A stretch of 64,000 bases of DNA from Phaeobacter porticola (lineage in GTDB: Bacteria > Pseudomonadota > Alphaproteobacteria > Rhodobacterales > Rhodobacteraceae): the NCBI RefSeq assembly GCF_001888185.1, contig NZ_CP016364.1, forward strand, positions 682,001-746,000, read 5' to 3'. Under the pieces are notes generated by a model. The model was not told the DNA's origin. It ran no database searches and saw only the letters and a list, made by a program, of their open reading frames with translations. A program made the position numbers and the translations under genes. Position 1 is the first letter of the stretch; each line of letters starts with the position of its first letter. This document shows, in pieces, positions 62,314 through 64,000 of this stretch.

Positions 62314-63096
62314 ATGGTCTGGGTATGCACTCTTTTGCGCAAATATGCGGGAATACTGGTCTTGCTGGTATTTGCCGTTTCGATGCAGCCGGTGGCTGCC
62401 ATGGCGCAGGGTGATCCGCGCAAGGTCCGGCTGATTGCGCCGCAGACGCTGATCGACACCGGGGTGCTGGGGTTCATGCTGCCCCGATTTTCCCTGAAAA
62501 CGCAGGTGCGCGTTGAACTGGTCGATACGGGTGCCACGGCCGAGGTCGCATTGGGATCGACTGGTCAACCGGTCATGGCGGGCCAAGGCGTCGTTTGGCA
62601 TCTGGAGCTGATCACCCCGGATCACACAGGGGCGCAGCGGTTTGCGGATTGGCTGACCTCGGAGGTGGGCAGGCGCACGCTTGCAGCCTTTGCCCCCGGT
62701 GGCACACAGATGTTTCAAGTGCCGGAACAGGCCGCCGCACAGGTCGAGGTGGTCGCATGGGAGGGGGACGCGGGGCTTGGGTATGATCTGTCCAAAATCC
62801 ATTGCGGGCGCTGTCACGCGGTGGATGAGGGCGGACGGATCAACAGCATTGGTTCGACACCGTCGTTTTACGTTCTGCGCAGCCTTGCGGATTGGGAGCA
62901 GCGGTTTCAGGCGTTTTATGCCTTGAACCCGCACCCCGCCTTTACCCAGGTTGCTGAGGTCACGCCGCCCTTCGACGAGACGCGCCCCTCGCCGATTGTC
63001 CCGGTGGAGATCACGCTGGACGAGCTGGAGAACATCCTGGCCTATGTGGCCGTACTGAGCCCGGCGGATCTGGGCGCGCCGCTGGAGCACAAATAG
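62314..63096 (+). CDS. Periplasmic cytochrome c with a TupA-like N-terminal region
   Basis: This 260-aa protein has a signal peptide (about 1-31, ending VAAMA). Residues 40-57 (LIAPQTLIDTGVLGFMLP) align without gaps to residues 25-42 of the TupA encoded 2.5 kb away (LAVTTSFHNSGLAEVLLP). Residues 113-130 (WLTSEVGRRTLAAFAPGG) align to a C-terminal TupA stretch (WLVSDKAKDLINSYQING). The middle of a binding protein is missing. One haem motif, CGRCH, is at 164-168. No Met occurs after it, so the axial ligand may be His (NPHPAF) or the haem five-coordinate. The ATG at 62314 is chosen for the signal peptide. Confidence 0.8.
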   Translation: MVWVCTLLRKYAGILVLLVFAVSMQPVAAMAQGDPRKVRLIAPQTLIDTGVLGFMLPRFSLKTQVRVELVDTGATAEVALGSTGQPVMAGQGVVWHLELITPDHTGAQRFADWLTSEVGRRTLAAFAPGGTQMFQVPEQAAAQVEVVAWEGDAGLGYDLSKIHCGRCHAVDEGGRINSIGSTPSFYVLRSLADWEQRFQAFYALNPHPAFTQVAEVTPPFDETRPSPIVPVEITLDELENILAYVAVLSPADLGAPLEHK

Positions 63097-63125
63097 GGGC
63101 GTCATCGTCTCTTGGTCCGTCGGGC

Positions 63126-64000
63126 TCAATGGTCCTTGCGCTTGCTGAGGTAATCCTCGGTTGTGCGGACCTTGGGGCGATCCGCGCCCGCGAACGGAGA
63201 ATTCTGTTGGTGGAACTGCGCATTGACGCGGCAGTCATCACACATCTGGATCATCCGAGCCGCATCCGGGTTTGCAAACATCGAATGTTTTCCGGCTAGC
63301 TTTTCAGTAATTTTGTCGATGGTTGATTTCACCCCGAACAGTGATCCACATTCGACACAGGCAAAGGGCTCTTCCTCGTGCAGGACCACCTGTGACAACG
63401 CATCCGGGGTGAGGTTCAGGCGCGGCTCATAGGTGATGGCGTCCTCGGGGCAGATCGTGGCGCAGAGACCGCATTGCAGGCAGGCGTCTTCCTGAAACCG
63501 CAGCTGCGGCAGGTCAGGATTGTCACCAAGCGCACCGGATGGGCAGAGCGACACACAGGACAGGCAGAGGGTACATTTGTCCGAGGACACCAGCACCGCG
63601 CCATAGGGCGCGCCTTCGGGCAGTGTCAGCGTTTCCGCAGTAGGTACCAGTGCCTTGGCGGCCTGGCGGGTGATCTGGCGGCGTGTACCCATCGGGCGTT
63701 GTTGTGTTTCGACCTGTGCCTGGGGTGCTGCGACGTCAAACAGGTGATCGCTTAGGGCATCGGGATCGGCCACATCCAACAGATGGACATGCGGTCCCGC
63801 AATGGCCGCAGCGAGGGCGATTTCATGCTCTTGGACGTCGCGCTCGGCGCGTGGTGAGAGGAGAATGGCAACCTCGCCACACCCTGCGGCCAGCGCCGCC
63901 AACGTCTCTGCGTGGCCAAAGCTGTTTAGGGCCTCGACAGTCAGCGGGATCACATCAGCGGGGAGACCACGACCAAAACGGGCGGCCAGCTGGATCATCT
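63126..64000 (-). CDS. 4Fe-4S ferredoxin-type protein, C-terminal part (runs off the right edge)
   Basis: About 291 codons of the C-terminal end are visible, and the frame is open through the edge. The Met at 63998 is probably internal. Two [4Fe-4S] motifs, CTLCLSCVSLCP and CLQCGLCATICP, are followed by two extra CxxC pairs, CVECGSLF and CDDCRVN, that could bind a metal. Such proteins are found next to TorD and formate dehydrogenase genes in this group, a recollection that cannot be checked here. It converges with the cytochrome gene across 29 bp. Confidence 0.82.
   Translation of the reverse strand, partial: MIQLAARFGRGLPADVIPLTVEALNSFGHAETLAALAAGCGEVAILLSPRAERDVQEHEIALAAAIAGPHVHLLDVADPDALSDHLFDVAAPQAQVETQQRPMGTRRQITRQAAKALVPTAETLTLPEGAPYGAVLVSSDKCTLCLSCVSLCPSGALGDNPDLPQLRFQEDACLQCGLCATICPEDAITYEPRLNLTPDALSQVVLHEEEPFACVECGSLFGVKSTIDKITEKLAGKHSMFANPDAARMIQMCDDCRVNAQFHQQNSPFAGADRPKVRTTEDYLSKRKDH

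Noticed and set aside
1-64000. CRISPR arrays, tRNA or rRNA genes, insertion sequences
   Set aside because: No regularly spaced direct repeats, no cloverleaf with a T-loop, no rRNA-like conserved segments and no transposase were seen in reading both strands.

Overview
The window looks like a chromosomal segment of a GC-rich marine alphaproteobacterium of the Rhodobacteraceae, most likely the Roseobacter group. This rests on gene content (an Entner-Doudoroff operon, an frcBCAK-type fructose operon, a xanthine dehydrogenase plus BMP-type purine ABC operon, nadABC, a tungstate transporter beside Mrp and a 4Fe-4S protein). It also rests on a dispersed palindromic element with a GAGTATTT...GAAAGRTGAC core that I associate with these genomes. 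No tRNA, rRNA, CRISPR array, transposase or phage gene was seen.

Layout. 94-10084 (minus): one purine uptake and oxidation operon, xdhA-xdhB-xdhC-ATPase-permease-DUF2834-permease-BMP binding protein, closed by a terminator. 10527-14804 (plus): dnaE and a GNAT acetyltransferase. 14946-21638 (plus): a tightly packed cell-surface sugar operon that starts from CDP-glucose (cytidylyltransferase, 4,6-dehydratase, RmlC-like epimerase, C-methyltransferase, GT2, SDR reductase, CmcI-like protein), closed by a terminator, with a second, convergent sugar methyltransferase. 22998-29022: a divergent ROK regulator and frcBCAK plus a PfkB kinase for fructose, with a palindromic operator between them. 29108-34799 (minus): pgi-zwf-edd-eda, without pgl, behind a promoter and a LacI-type palindrome. 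34972-41346 (minus): MurQ-like etherase, sugar binding protein, two permeases, a Gfo/Idh/MocA oxidoreductase and an ATPase. 41524-45391 (plus): BadF-type kinase, GntR regulator, SIS-domain deaminase/isomerase and nagA. The two divergent arms share two inverted copies of a 17-bp operator and together form an amino-sugar (GlcNAc/MurNAc) module. 45555-49733: a methyltransferase of foreign composition, then a CaiB-type CoA transferase and a CocE-type hydrolase. 49945-53609: a GtrB/GtrA/methyltransferase/GtrC-like surface glycosylation set. 53682-57268 (minus): nadA-nadB-nadC. 57616-59842 (plus): tupB-tupC-tupA. 59923-62184 (minus): Mrp, a biotin/lipoate-ligase-like protein and a DUF6505-like protein. 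62314-63096 (plus): an unusual cytochrome c. 63126 to the right edge (minus): the C-terminal part of a 4Fe-4S protein.

How the genes work together. Carbon from glucose, fructose and amino sugars enters at fructose-6-P or glucose-6-P and drains through Entner-Doudoroff. Purines are imported and oxidised by the molybdenum enzyme XDH. The right end looks like part of a metal-cofactor module (tungstate import, Fe-S assembly, electron transfer proteins), probably serving a W/Mo formate dehydrogenase encoded beyond the edge.

The observation I would follow first is the cytochrome c at 62314-63096. Its N-terminal half resembles a drastically shortened TupA tungstate-binding protein, joined to a haem c domain that has no methionine after the haem motif. 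Next are the roseobacter palindromic element that is translated in frame as the domain linker of XdhA, and the stem-loops that flank the binding-protein genes of three separate ABC operons.
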